Assembly: GCF_900199585.1 (NCBI RefSeq)
Contig: NZ_FZQY01000004.1
Location: 186,001-250,000, forward strand
Length of the DNA stretch: 64,000 nucleotides
Source: Helicobacter sp. 'house sparrow 1'
Lineage (GTDB): Bacteria > Campylobacterota > Campylobacteria > Campylobacterales > Helicobacteraceae
Reading direction: 5' to 3'
Shown here: in pieces, positions 9,629 to 18,588 of the stretch
How positions within the stretch are numbered: the first letter of the stretch is position 1
Layout of the letters: the number at the start of each line of letters is the position of its first letter
Translations under genes and position numbers: made by a program
Notes under the pieces: generated by a model
The model's input: the letters and a program-made list of their open reading frames with translations, nothing else
Databases searched by the model: none
Told to the model about the DNA's origin: nothing

Positions 9629-10072
9629 ATGAAAGTTTTGTTTGCTCTAAAAGATTTTTGGGACAATAAAGGTTTATTTGAAAAATTTTTTTGGGTTTTA
9701 TTTTTTACTTTTATAATTCTATTTTTATTTTATATCTTTAACTTTGAAAATCTTGAGAAATATTATTTTTCTATCCGACAAAATCCACAATCAAACTTGG
9801 CAGATTCTATGATGATTAGTGATAAACAGAAGTTGTTTTATTCTCCCTTAGAGATGGTGCAACAAATTCTAAAGCAATCTAAGATACTTAATATTTATAA
9901 TTTTAATATTTTTGACAATGAGATTACTATTGCTGGACAGGGTGATTTTGATAGTGTAATGGAATTGTTTCATTTTATTGAAAGTTATGCTCAAAATTTT
10001 ATTTTAGATTTTTATTTTTATAGTGCCAGTCCATTTGATTTTAAAATTGTGTTTGTTAGCAAGGGGAAATAA
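9629..10072 (+). CDS. PilO/GspM/MshJ-like inner-membrane protein
   Basis: A 147-residue protein with a short cytoplasmic start, one membrane helix at about residues 22-42 (FWVLFFTFIILFLFYIF) and a periplasmic domain of about 100 residues with a ferredoxin-like alternation of strands and helices. This is the layout of PilO, GspM and MshJ, which pair with the GspL/MshI protein to position the pilus or pseudopilus motor. Its stop codon overlaps the ATG of the next gene (TAATG), showing co-translation. The assignment comes from topology and gene order; I recognise no strong motif. Confidence 0.6.
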   Translation: MKVLFALKDFWDNKGLFEKFFWVLFFTFIILFLFYIFNFENLEKYYFSIRQNPQSNLADSMMISDKQKLFYSPLEMVQQILKQSKILNIYNFNIFDNEITIAGQGDFDSVMELFHFIESYAQNFILDFYFYSASPFDFKIVFVSKGK

Positions 10073-10341
10073 TGCAAAAGTTTCTAGCTTTAATTTTGCT
10101 ATTTTGTTTTTTGTTGGGTTATGAAAAAAGAGAAATAGAGCAAGCAGAGATTCCTAATGTCTTCTCTCATTCAGAAGAACTTGTATTAGAGGCGATTTTA
10201 AATTCTAGGGCAAAGATTAATGGTAATTGGTATCAAGCGGGTGATAAGGTTTTGGGATTTGAAATAAAAGAAATCAGAATCAAAGAAGTTGCCCTCAAAG
10301 ACCTAAGAAAAAATATTTTTCTTTTGAGATTTGGAAAATAA
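10072..10341 (+). CDS. ctsR: MshK/PilP/CtsR-like periplasmic protein
   Basis: This 89-residue protein has an N-terminal signal/anchor (residues 3-17, hydrophobic) and a small domain with the pattern AILNSRAKINGNWYQAGDKV followed by GFEIKEI and VALKDL. That is the HR/PilP-like fold signature of MshK and GspC-type proteins, which connect the inner-membrane platform to the secretin. In C. jejuni the small gene directly upstream of the ctsD secretin is ctsR, needed for natural transformation; position and size match. It overlaps the upstream gene and is two bases from the secretin gene. The symbol is given by position and is tentative. Confidence 0.6.
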   Translation: MQKFLALILLFCFLLGYEKREIEQAEIPNVFSHSEELVLEAILNSRAKINGNWYQAGDKVLGFEIKEIRIKEVALKDLRKNIFLLRFGK

Positions 10342-10343
10342 AA

Positions 10344-11792
10344 ATGAAAAAAATATTGTGCTTAGTTTTTATTTTAAGTTTTCTATCAAGCTCCCCTATT
10401 TGTAAGGATAAAAAATTCAGTGTTGCTATTAGTAAAGAAGAAAGTTTTAAAACAATACTAGAGCAAATTGCACAAGAATGCTTTCTTAGCATTATCTTTA
10501 AGGATAAAATTTCTGCGCAGATTCTAGATAATAAGGGGATGATATTAAATTTTTATCAAGCAAGTTTAGAAGAGATTTTAAAAACAGCCCTTGAGGCCTT
10601 TGATTTATACTATACCTTAAAAGACAATGTTGTTAGCATCTCTTATTTAGAAACAAAAACCTTTTTTATTCATTATATTTCAACCTCACGTGTTGCATCA
10701 AGTAATACTAATATTATTTTTTCACAAGATGTAGCACAAAATAATTTTTCAACCAATTTACCTATGTCTGGAGGGGATAACCATCAAAGAGTGATTGATA
10801 TTGCAAACCAACAAGATGATTTTATAAGTAAAAGTGGGAGCAAGATTTATTCTTTAGATGCTATAGATTTTTGGGGGGAGATTGAAAAAGAATTAAAGCA
10901 GATTATTTTTAGAGAAAATGATCGATATTTACCTCAAGATACCTTTAATCCTATTGTAATAAATAAGGCTTCAGGATTTGTCACAATTACTGCTTCTCCT
11001 TCTCAAATTAAAAGGGCTCAAGAATATATTAGATCTCTTAATAAAAAACTAAGCACACAGGTGCTAATTGATGTTAATATCTTAACAGTCTCACATCGCA
11101 ATAGTAAAACTACGGGTATTGATTGGTCTTCAATTTATAATCTTGGCATTGGCGGAATAGAAAATAATCCCTTAATGTCTTTTAATAATAATGCATTGGA
11201 TTATGGCATTAATATCTTTTCGCAAGATTTGACCATAGGAAAAATCATAGAGTTTTTAAACAGTTATGGAGATGTTAGCTCTGTGAGTAATCCAAAAATA
11301 CTAACTCTAAATAATCAACCAGCTTTGATTTCTGTGGGTAATGTGATTAGATATACTCAAAATCTTGTTTATCAAACCAGTAATAATACAACAACTCTAC
11401 AAAATACAAAGCAACAGTATCCTAGCGTTTTTTCAGGTGTATTATTGGATATTACTCCATCAATTGAAGGAGATTATATTATTTTAAAAATTAATCCTTC
11501 TATCACAGCAACAAAGGATTCTAAGATAGAAAATGAAGCAGACGCACTTTTGGCTCCTCCAAATCTATCTACAAATCAACTTTCTTCTATTGTAAGATTA
11601 AAAAATGATCAAAAAGTTGTGCTTGGAGGTTTGATTTCAAAATTGCAGATGAAACAACAAAAAAGAGTTCCTATTTTAGGGTATATTCCCGTTGTTAAAT
11701 ACTTATTTTCACATACAAGAGATTTGGATCAATCTCAAGAGATGGTGATTGTAATCACTCCAAAGATTGTTAATTTTGAGGAGCAACCATGA
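10344..11792 (+). CDS. ctsD: Secretin of a type II secretion/competence system (CtsD/MshL family)
   Basis: The 482-residue protein has an N-terminal signal peptide (residues 1-20) and forms the outer-membrane channel of the machine. After N0/N1-type domains (FKTILEQIAQECFLSIIFKD; then SGFVTITASPSQIKRAQEYI) comes the secretin core with VSNPKILTLNNQPA, the LDITPSI block and the family hallmark VPILGYIPVVKYLFSHT near the end. C. jejuni CtsD is required for DNA uptake and Vibrio MshL for the MSHA pilus; these are its closest functional analogues. The length is within the range for this short type. The stop overlaps the next start by four bases. Role in DNA uptake is inferred from the related system. 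Confidence 0.88.
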   Translation: MKKILCLVFILSFLSSSPICKDKKFSVAISKEESFKTILEQIAQECFLSIIFKDKISAQILDNKGMILNFYQASLEEILKTALEAFDLYYTLKDNVVSISYLETKTFFIHYISTSRVASSNTNIIFSQDVAQNNFSTNLPMSGGDNHQRVIDIANQQDDFISKSGSKIYSLDAIDFWGEIEKELKQIIFRENDRYLPQDTFNPIVINKASGFVTITASPSQIKRAQEYIRSLNKKLSTQVLIDVNILTVSHRNSKTTGIDWSSIYNLGIGGIENNPLMSFNNNALDYGINIFSQDLTIGKIIEFLNSYGDVSSVSNPKILTLNNQPALISVGNVIRYTQNLVYQTSNNTTTLQNTKQQYPSVFSGVLLDITPSIEGDYIILKINPSITATKDSKIENEADALLAPPNLSTNQLSSIVRLKNDQKVVLGGLISKLQMKQQKRVPILGYIPVVKYLFSHTRDLDQSQEMVIVITPKIVNFEEQP

Positions 11793-12250
11793 AAAAGTTT
11801 TTTTCTAATGAAATTAATTTACTTCTCATTTTATTGGGATCATTGATACTCTTTTTTATTCTTTGTGTAGTTTTGCTTCAAGCCCAACCGCATCAAAAAT
11901 TAAGTAAAAGAACTTTAGATTCTAAAACCATTGCAAGAACAAAATTAGAAACGAAAAAGCAAGAACATTATGTAATTAAAAATGGCAAACTCCCCCCACC
12001 AAAAGATTACACAGATAGTAAAATTGCAGGATCTCTAACTTATGCTCATTCAATGCAAATTGCCAAAGATTTGTATCGACAAAAAAACTTTCAACAATCT
12101 TTAGTTTGGTCCTATAGGGCGCAAGAAATTGCACCCTTTGATAAGGAAGCTTGGATTTTATATGCAAAAAATTTAAGAGAGCTTGGTTATAAAAGAGAAT
12201 CTCTTAATATTTTGCAATATTATAGGGTGCATTTCAATGAAAAACCTTAG
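11789..12250 (+). CDS. MshN/CtsX-like membrane-anchored TPR protein
   Basis: A 153-residue protein with a single N-terminal membrane helix (about residues 8-31, LLLILLGSLILFFILCVVLLQ), a basic linker, and a C-terminal stretch (about residues 85-150) with the small/aromatic spacing of TPR repeats (SYRAQEIAPFDKEAWILYAKNLRE region). MSHA operons carry MshN, a membrane-anchored TPR protein, between the secretin and the MshE ATPase, and C. jejuni has the membrane protein CtsX at this point; both support the call. The gene overlaps the secretin gene (ATGA) and the ATPase gene (14 bases). The AAA-type ATPase MshM/CtsP expected next to it is absent. Confidence 0.55.
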   Translation: MKKFFSNEINLLLILLGSLILFFILCVVLLQAQPHQKLSKRTLDSKTIARTKLETKKQEHYVIKNGKLPPPKDYTDSKIAGSLTYAHSMQIAKDLYRQKNFQQSLVWSYRAQEIAPFDKEAWILYAKNLRELGYKRESLNILQYYRVHFNEKP

Positions 12251-13580
12251 AATTTATAGGGATAATATCAAGATTTTAGGTGCAAAAATTTGTAAAGATC
12301 TTGGGATTTTGCTTGTAATAGATGAAAGTAATCAAGTCTGCTTAGGTGTTGTTGATAAAAAAACAAAGAATAAAGATGAGCTAGATAGCATATATAGCAT
12401 TTCAATTGCAAAAAATTTTCCCTTAGTAGATTTGGATAAAGGTTTTTTTTATTATCACCTAAAATTTATAGACTTTCAAGAAAGGCAAAAAGAAATTCAA
12501 GATAATATCGAGAAACTTTTTAATTTTATCTTGAAAGAAGCAATTAGGGTTGAAGCAAGTGATATTCACCTAGAAAATTTTGATCAAAATGCGTGGTTGA
12601 GGTTTCGTATTGATGGGGAATTACAGGAAGTTTGCGAGATTGAAAAAGAAATTTTTAATTCTCTTTGTTTGAAAATAAAACTTGAATCCAAACTTGATAT
12701 TACAGAGATTAAACAAGCCCAAGATGGTCGCTATAGTATAGAGCTTAATTCTATAAAGTATGATTTTAGAATCTCTTGTATTCCTACATATGAGGGAGAA
12801 TCTATTGTTTTGAGAATCTTGCATAAACAAAAACAGCAAGTAAATTTAAATTGGCTAAATCTTTCAGATAATCACTTAAATCTAATCCAATCTAATCTTA
12901 CAAAAAGTCATGGAATCATACTAATAACAGGTCCAACTGGAAGTGGGAAATCTACAACTCTTTATGCAATTTTGGAAAGTTTTAAAAATAGTAGGAAAAA
13001 AATCATCACCATAGAAGATCCTGTTGAGTATAAAATTCCCTATGCAACACAAATTCAAGTAATTGCAGAGAGTGATTTTTCTTTTGCACAAGCGCTAAGT
13101 GCTATCTTGAGACAAGACCCAGATATTATTATGGTGGGAGAGATAAGAGATATTAAGACCTTAGAATTAGCCTTTAGGGCTTCTCTCACAGGACATCTTG
13201 TATTTGCAACTTTACATACAAATGATGCAAAGAGCACATTTGAACGGCTGATAGATATGGGGATGAACAAACATAGTATCTTGAGCTCCTTGTTGATGAT
13301 AGTTTCCCAAAAACTATTGAAAAAACCTTGTAGCAATTGCCAGGAAAAAAGAGATGAGGGATATCAAAGTATGGGATGTAAAGCCTGTAATTATCAGGGA
13401 ATTTTGGGTAGAGAAGTTGTAACTGAAGTTTTGGTCCTTGATAAAGAGGTAAAGAAAGCAATTAAAGAAGATAGATTAGAAGAGTATTTGGATTCTAATG
13501 CTTTTGAAACTCTATATTGCAATGCACTAAGAAAGCAAAAAGAGGGCAGGGTGGTTATTGATACTTGGATGAGTGAATGA
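12237..13580 (+). CDS. ctsE: GspE/CtsE-family secretion ATPase
   Basis: This cytoplasmic hexameric ATPase powers assembly of the pseudopilus. Visible motifs: Walker A GPTGSGKST, the Asp box (TIEDPVEYKIP), Walker B (DPDIIMVGEIRD), the His box (GHLVFATLHTNDA) and a four-cysteine zinc site (CSNCQEK and CKACNYQG). The N-terminal domain precedes a typical IRVEASDIHLE segment. I place the start at ATG 12237, inside the end of the upstream gene, giving 447 residues; an upstream in-frame ATG at 12183 would overlap that gene far more. Its stop overlaps ctsF by four bases. Related to C. jejuni CtsE and Vibrio MshE. Confidence 0.93.
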   Translation: MKNLRIYRDNIKILGAKICKDLGILLVIDESNQVCLGVVDKKTKNKDELDSIYSISIAKNFPLVDLDKGFFYYHLKFIDFQERQKEIQDNIEKLFNFILKEAIRVEASDIHLENFDQNAWLRFRIDGELQEVCEIEKEIFNSLCLKIKLESKLDITEIKQAQDGRYSIELNSIKYDFRISCIPTYEGESIVLRILHKQKQQVNLNWLNLSDNHLNLIQSNLTKSHGIILITGPTGSGKSTTLYAILESFKNSRKKIITIEDPVEYKIPYATQIQVIAESDFSFAQALSAILRQDPDIIMVGEIRDIKTLELAFRASLTGHLVFATLHTNDAKSTFERLIDMGMNKHSILSSLLMIVSQKLLKKPCSNCQEKRDEGYQSMGCKACNYQGILGREVVTEVLVLDKEVKKAIKEDRLEEYLDSNAFETLYCNALRKQKEGRVVIDTWMSE

Positions 13581-14767
13581 AAAAATTTAGGGTAACTTGT
13601 GTTAAAAACACAAAAGTGCAAACCCTATCTTTTTATAGGCGTTCTAAAGAAGACTTACTTAGAGAACTTGAAGCTTCTGATATTGCAATCATAGAGATTA
13701 AAGAAATCTCAAAAATATCTTTTAAAAAAAGAAGTTTTGAGGAAGATTTTATTTTGTTTCTTAAACAAATGACAATGCTAATGGATTCTTTTATGCCAAT
13801 TGATGAGATTTTACAATTTTGTATTCAAAATGCTTCAAAGAATTTTGGCCAAGTTTTACAAAAAATATTATACGATCTAAGAAATGGGAAAAAGTTATCT
13901 GATGGTTTTGAAGTATTTGGGAATCAAATATCCCCATTATACAAAGCTTTGATTTTAGTGGGTGAAAGAAGTGCTAAATTACCAGAAATATTTTCTTTGA
14001 TTGTTAAGGATTTGGAAAAGAAGATAGGATATAAGAAGAGACTTAAAAAAATTTTATTCTATCCTTTTGTGGTTTTTATAACTATTGTTTTGTCTTTCAT
14101 AGGGGCGGTGGTTTTTGTAATTCCAGAATTCAAAGAATTTTTTGCACAAAATGGCTTAGAGTTGCCTTTTATTACAAAGAGTCTGATTTTTTTAGAAGGG
14201 TTTATCAAGAAGTTTGGGTTGATAATAGTAGTATTGGGTAGTGTTGCTATTTTATTTGGAAGGTGGCTTTATAAAAAGAATGAAATAATAAAATCTCATA
14301 TGGATAGAATTTTGTTGGAGTTTCCAATTTTTGGAGATATTGCCTTGTTTTTTAGATATCAAAATTTTTTACAGGCAATGTATTTTTTACAGAGTTGTGG
14401 AAATGATTTAAAAAGCAGTTTATCTATAAGCATTCAAGTATTAGATAATAAAATCTTAGAGGATAAAATATCTAGAGTCCTTAGAGATTTGGAAAGAGGT
14501 AGTGTTTTAAGCCTTGCATTAAATAAAGAAAAATTCTTTGATAGTATGATTATTGGGCTATTGCAAAGTGGTGAGAAGAGTGGAAGGCTTGATAAGATTT
14601 TTTTGAGTGCCTCAAAATATTATGAAGAAAAATACAAAGATTTGATTGATCGGTTTTTTCTCTATTTGGAACCACTATGTAGTTTTATGATTGCAATATT
14701 TGTATTATATCTTGCGCTAGGTGTTTTTATCCCTATTTGGAATTTACAGGATATGCAAAATTTTTAA
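13577..14767 (+). CDS. ctsF: GspF/CtsF-family inner-membrane platform protein
   Basis: The 396-residue protein has two copies of the T2SSF domain (first around residues 50-170, FLKQMTMLMDSFMPIDEIL; second around 255-375, FLQAMYFLQSCGNDLKSSL) and three membrane segments: after each domain (about 155-180 VVFITIVLSFIGAVVFVIP and 360-385 at the C-terminus) and one between them (LIIVVLGSVAILFG). GspF/PilC/MshG proteins sit in the inner membrane, bind the ATPase and handle pilin subunits. The ATGA overlap with ctsE indicates co-expression. It is the last gene of the row, 54 bases before argJ. Confidence 0.92.
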   Translation: MKKFRVTCVKNTKVQTLSFYRRSKEDLLRELEASDIAIIEIKEISKISFKKRSFEEDFILFLKQMTMLMDSFMPIDEILQFCIQNASKNFGQVLQKILYDLRNGKKLSDGFEVFGNQISPLYKALILVGERSAKLPEIFSLIVKDLEKKIGYKKRLKKILFYPFVVFITIVLSFIGAVVFVIPEFKEFFAQNGLELPFITKSLIFLEGFIKKFGLIIVVLGSVAILFGRWLYKKNEIIKSHMDRILLEFPIFGDIALFFRYQNFLQAMYFLQSCGNDLKSSLSISIQVLDNKILEDKISRVLRDLERGSVLSLALNKEKFFDSMIIGLLQSGEKSGRLDKIFLSASKYYEEKYKDLIDRFFLYLEPLCSFMIAIFVLYLALGVFIPIWNLQDMQNF

Positions 14768-14820
14768 TTTCAAAGAGTTTAGAATCCGTTAGAATCATAA
14801 AAAAAAGTTAGGATAGCAAA

Positions 14821-16020
14821 ATGTTTAAGATTTTACCAATTGATGGAGGGATTTGTGCCCCAAAAGGATTTGTAGCAGATGGGATTAGTGCTGGATTAAG
14901 AAATGGTGATAAACTTGATGTGGGATATATTTATATGCAAAAACCCACACAAGTATCTGCAGTTTTCACCCAAAATAAATTTCAAGCAGCACCAATTGTT
15001 TATTTTAAAAATTTTATTGCTAAAAAGGAGAGTAATTTTATTCTCATTAACACAAAAAATGCAAATGCAATGACAGGAGATAGGGGTGTTGAAGATGTAA
15101 AAGAAATAATGGAGTATTTGAAACAAACTCATCCTCATATTCAAAATCCAATTATGTGTAGTACAGGTGTTATCGGCGTGTATTTACCCAAAGAAAAAAT
15201 TAAGGATTCTTTTTCAAAAATTAAATTTCAAAATCAAGATGAACAATCTCATAACCGCGCAGCCAAAGCAATAATGACAACGGATCGATATGAAAAAGAA
15301 ATTGCATTTGAAGTAATTTTAGAAGATGGTAGTAGTTTTAGAATTGGTGCGATGGCAAAGGGTGCTGGAATGATACAGCCCTCAATGGCTACAATGCTTT
15401 GTTTTATTAGCACGGATGCAAAAATTCCACAAGAAGAAGCTCAAGAAATTTTAGAAGAATGTGTGCAAAAAACATTCAATGCAATTAGCGTAGATGGTGA
15501 TATGAGCACAAATGATACTGTAATGTTAATGCAAAATGGTTTTTCTCAAGCCTATGATAAACTAGCTTTTAAACAAGCTTTATTGATGGCAATGGATAAA
15601 CTTGCTAGAGACATTGTTGCAGATGGAGAGGGGGCAACAAAATTAGTTGCTTTTAAGATTAAAGGAGCCAAGGATGATAGGGAAGCTCAAAAAGTTGCAA
15701 AGGCATTAGCTAATTCCTTGTTGGTAAAAACAGCAATTTTTGGAAATGATCCAAACTGGGGGAGAATAGCCTCGACAATTGGAGCTAGTCAAGTGGATTG
15801 TGATGCAAAAAAATTAAGCATAAAAATAGGGGGCGTTTTGATTTATGATAAGGGTGAAATTTTATTTGATAAACAGCAAGAAGAGCTAGCAAGTCTTCAA
15901 ATGAAAAAAGAATCTTTTATGGTTGAGTGTGATCTTGGCATAGGAGAAGGAGAATTCATAGCCTATGGGTGTGATTTAGGCTATGAATATGTAAAGATTA
16001 ATGCGGATTATAGGAGTTAA
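14821..16020 (+). CDS. argJ: Bifunctional glutamate N-acetyltransferase / N-acetylornithine acetyltransferase
   Basis: ArgJ moves the acetyl group from N-acetylornithine to glutamate, recycling it in arginine synthesis, and in many bacteria also uses acetyl-CoA. The 399-residue precursor shows the self-cleavage signature [16 protein letters not shown]; the nucleophile is Thr191 of the ATML motif, which becomes the first residue of the beta chain. Near the C-terminus GNDPNWGRI is the conserved substrate/AcCoA-binding segment. Length is standard. ATG is preceded by AGGATAG. It converges on flgE, with only three bases between the two stop codons and a hairpin spanning both. Confidence 0.97.
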   Translation: MFKILPIDGGICAPKGFVADGISAGLRNGDKLDVGYIYMQKPTQVSAVFTQNKFQAAPIVYFKNFIAKKESNFILINTKNANAMTGDRGVEDVKEIMEYLKQTHPHIQNPIMCSTGVIGVYLPKEKIKDSFSKIKFQNQDEQSHNRAAKAIMTTDRYEKEIAFEVILEDGSSFRIGAMAKGAGMIQPSMATMLCFISTDAKIPQEEAQEILEECVQKTFNAISVDGDMSTNDTVMLMQNGFSQAYDKLAFKQALLMAMDKLARDIVADGEGATKLVAFKIKGAKDDREAQKVAKALANSLLVKTAIFGNDPNWGRIASTIGASQVDCDAKKLSIKIGGVLIYDKGEILFDKQQEELASLQMKKESFMVECDLGIGEGEFIAYGCDLGYEYVKINADYRS

Positions 16021-16041
16021 GTCTTATTGTTTAAGACTTAA
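16017..16041. terminator. Perfect inverted repeat spanning both stop codons of argJ and flgE
   Basis: Arms TTAAGTCTTA (16017-16026) and TAAGACTTAA (16032-16041) are a perfect 10-bp inverted repeat with loop TTGTT. It covers the argJ TAA and the flgE TAA on the other strand. No long T-run follows, so it is at best a weak bidirectional terminator or a transcript-end stabiliser. Confidence 0.55.
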
Positions 16042-18174
16042 TAGGGTATTTAAAACCTGATCTGAAGTGGTTACTGCTTTTGAGTTTGCTTGAAAGCCTC
16101 TTTGGACAACAATAAGTTGAGTAAGACTTCTGCTTAAATCCACATTACTCATTTCAAGTTTTGAGCCAGAAACGCTTCCTCTTCTTCCGGTATTTGCAGC
16201 TCCTATCATTGCTTGACCTGAGTTGCCTGTAGCAGAAAATACATTGCCACCCTCTGCTTGAAGTCCAGCATTGTTAGAGAAGTTTGCAAGTGCAACTTGC
16301 GCTAAGGCAAGAGTTCTTCCATTGCTAAAACCTCCAAGTAGAGTTCCATTAGAATCAAATCTCACATCAATGAGATCCCCAGCTTGATAACCATCCTGAT
16401 TGATAGCATAAGTCTCTGATTGTTTATCCACACTTGTAAGACCACCAAATCCACCACTTTTTCCAAAAGATAGGTCGATTCTTTGAGGAGTGTTGGCCCC
16501 ATTTTTTGGATCAAATTGTAAAACTTGAGGATTCATACTTGCCAAACTACCATCGCTATTAAATTTTACTCTACCACCCTCAAAGATATTAGGCCTTGAT
16601 GGGGAGCTTCCATAGAGTTCTGCAGGCTCTGGAACAATTGCCCTAAAACTCCATTCTGAACCACCACTTTTATAAAATTCAAATCTAATAGTATGCTTGG
16701 TTCCAAGACTATCAATAATATCCACACTTGATGTATGGATAGCATGGCCAATTTTTGAGGTCATACTAGAGATACCACCCTCAATTAATGAGGCGGTATT
16801 TAGCCCTCTCATAGTTTCTTTAAAGAGCACATTATTAGTCACATTCTCTGAAGCATAGCCACTTACAAAAATATTAAGATTTTGCTTTTGGTCATCTCCA
16901 TTATCCTTATTTTGGATTTCAAACATACCATATTGATTGACTTTTACAGAAACACTTGCAGTTTGGTCATCATAGGGCTGTGATGGATCTTTGATAAGGT
17001 TTGCATCATATTGCATCAGAGCTCTTAAATCTTCGGTAGTTCTAAATTGACCTGTTCCAGAATCAGGACTTACAGAGTTTGTATAGCGATATCTAAAAGC
17101 AGTGATATCTGCATCGCCCTCAATAAAATTAGCAAAAGCACCTGTTCCTGATGCTGTGATTCTAATATTTTTTATGCTTTCATCGCCATCAAGCTCATTT
17201 TTATTTTCTAGTCTTAAGAGACCATTATCAATATAGGCTTCAACACCTGTTTGATTTTTTACCGAGTTGATTGCATTTTGTGCAGCAACAAGAGAAGAAA
17301 TACCGCTTACTGCAGAATCATTTGTAAAAGTAATTCTTGTATCATTAATTTCAATACTGCTTTCTTCATCACTATCTAGAATTTCATTTCTCATTTCTGA
17401 AGTTTTATAACTAACCCAAATACCTTGATTTTCTGTAAGGGCAAAAGCATCTCCATTTTGATTAAAGAGAGCAGAGAAATCCTCAGCTTTTTGTGTAAGG
17501 TTTGAATCTGAGTCATAGATTGGATTAATCCCATCAGATGATGTTCTTGTTGTAGAATCTAGAGCAAAAATATTAGCAATTTGATCAGCATGTCTTCCAG
17601 CAGTTAAGTTTGCCCTCATTGATACTTTTGTACTAGATCTTGCAGGCATTACCATTGCAGGATCTACTTGAATATTTTGTAATGGACCAGTGTTATCGAC
17701 TTTGAAAAAATCATCCTCACTCATTTTTGATGCATTTTTTAAATCACCTTTAACCCAACCTTGAACAACATAACCACCATTTGTTACAAGATTCCCATTT
17801 GCATCAAATAGAAATTGACCATCCCTAGTAAAGTTTTGAGTAGTACCCCTATCAGGACTAATAATAAAAAATCCATCTCCCTCAATTGCAAGATCAGTTT
17901 TTACATCAGAATTTTGTGTATTACCTTGAGAAAAAACTTTTGTGGTCGTATTTACTCCAACCCCAAGTCCTACAGAGAAATCATTTTGTCCGCCCAAGCC
18001 ATTTTGGTAAGGAGAGGTTGCAATAAGTTTTATTTGGGAGAGCATATCAACAAATGAGGCACGTGAATATTTAAAACCTACAGTATTTACATTTGCAATA
18101 TTATTACTCTCTATATCAAGTGCTATTTGGTGTGCCTGCATCCCACTCACACCAGACCAAAGTGATCGTAACAT
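16024..18174 (-). CDS. flgE: Flagellar hook protein FlgE
   Basis: FlgE polymerises into the flagellar hook, the universal joint outside the cell. The 716-residue size is typical of Helicobacter, whose hook protein carries large variable surface domains. The N-terminal D0 rod motif is clear (LWSGVSGMQAHQ, then NNIANVNTVGFK), followed by the FlgE block LAIEGDGFFI; the C-terminus has SNVDLSRSLTQLIVVQRGFQ with heptad hydrophobics. I start at 18174 (ATG, 8 bases after AAGGAC) and not at an upstream in-frame ATG at 18201, because the conserved MLRSLWSGV start fits there and 18201 lies inside the promoter-proximal region. A sigma-54 promoter lies upstream. Confidence 0.97.
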   Translation of the reverse strand: MLRSLWSGVSGMQAHQIALDIESNNIANVNTVGFKYSRASFVDMLSQIKLIATSPYQNGLGGQNDFSVGLGVGVNTTTKVFSQGNTQNSDVKTDLAIEGDGFFIISPDRGTTQNFTRDGQFLFDANGNLVTNGGYVVQGWVKGDLKNASKMSEDDFFKVDNTGPLQNIQVDPAMVMPARSSTKVSMRANLTAGRHADQIANIFALDSTTRTSSDGINPIYDSDSNLTQKAEDFSALFNQNGDAFALTENQGIWVSYKTSEMRNEILDSDEESSIEINDTRITFTNDSAVSGISSLVAAQNAINSVKNQTGVEAYIDNGLLRLENKNELDGDESIKNIRITASGTGAFANFIEGDADITAFRYRYTNSVSPDSGTGQFRTTEDLRALMQYDANLIKDPSQPYDDQTASVSVKVNQYGMFEIQNKDNGDDQKQNLNIFVSGYASENVTNNVLFKETMRGLNTASLIEGGISSMTSKIGHAIHTSSVDIIDSLGTKHTIRFEFYKSGGSEWSFRAIVPEPAELYGSSPSRPNIFEGGRVKFNSDGSLASMNPQVLQFDPKNGANTPQRIDLSFGKSGGFGGLTSVDKQSETYAINQDGYQAGDLIDVRFDSNGTLLGGFSNGRTLALAQVALANFSNNAGLQAEGGNVFSATGNSGQAMIGAANTGRRGSVSGSKLEMSNVDLSRSLTQLIVVQRGFQANSKAVTTSDQVLNTLLSLKQ

Positions 18175-18208
18175 ATTCAAGTCCTTTTTCAAAAATTTCA
18201 AAACTACA

Positions 18209-18226
18209 AAGCAACAAGTGTTCCAA
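18209..18226 (-). promoter_or_regulatory. Sigma-54 (RpoN) promoter of flgE
   Basis: On the minus strand the sequence TTGGAACACTTGTTGCTT has the invariant GG (18224-18223) and GC (18212-18211) exactly ten bases apart, matching the TGGCAC-N5-TTGC consensus in all but one position. Helicobacter flgE is a known member of the RpoN/FlgR class of middle flagellar genes. It lies about 35 bases upstream of the ATG. Confidence 0.9.
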
Positions 18227-18544
18227 AATCTCTATAAAAAGTTCTTGGTAAGTAGTCAAGGGAGCCTAAAAAATAAAAATATATAAATAGAAAGCAATAA
18301 TAGATCTTTATATTTTTTTAATAGGATATGCCCTTAATGCTATTTAGTAAGTATAACCAGTGCTTACTTGTTTTTAAAATCAGGGTATATAAAAACTATA
18401 AAAGCCTTCTTATGACACTTTGTTGCAAGCAATCTAGAATCTAGGATTTATTTTTAAAGTATTGGATTAAAGGGTTTGTAATAGAAATATTAAGTATCAA
18501 AATAGTCTTAAGGAGTATTATAAAGTATTGTAGCAGAGCTCTAG
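18227..18544. other. Intergenic region upstream of the flgE promoter, no gene seen
   Basis: No reading frame with a credible start and codon pattern is seen, and no RNA gene is recognised. The stretch is AT-rich and contains only short palindromes such as AGATTCTAGATTC-like sequence near 18430-18445. Confidence 0.5.
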
Positions 18545-18545
18545 A

Positions 18546-18577
18546 AAGGATCTGCAAGAATAAAATCTTACAGACCT
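18546..18577 (-). terminator. Probable terminator hairpin after glnA
   Basis: Read on the minus strand, AGGTCTGTAAGA pairs with TCTTGCAGATCCT around a TTTTAT loop (one G-U pair, one bulged T), followed by TTTC. It starts about 12 bases beyond the glnA stop codon. The T-run is short, so strength is uncertain. Confidence 0.55.
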
Positions 18578-18588
18578 TTTGGCATAAT

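Noticed and set aside
13055-13461. Minus-strand frames opposite the ctsE gene
   Set aside because: They are mirrored from conserved ATPase motifs on the plus strand and have no start signals.
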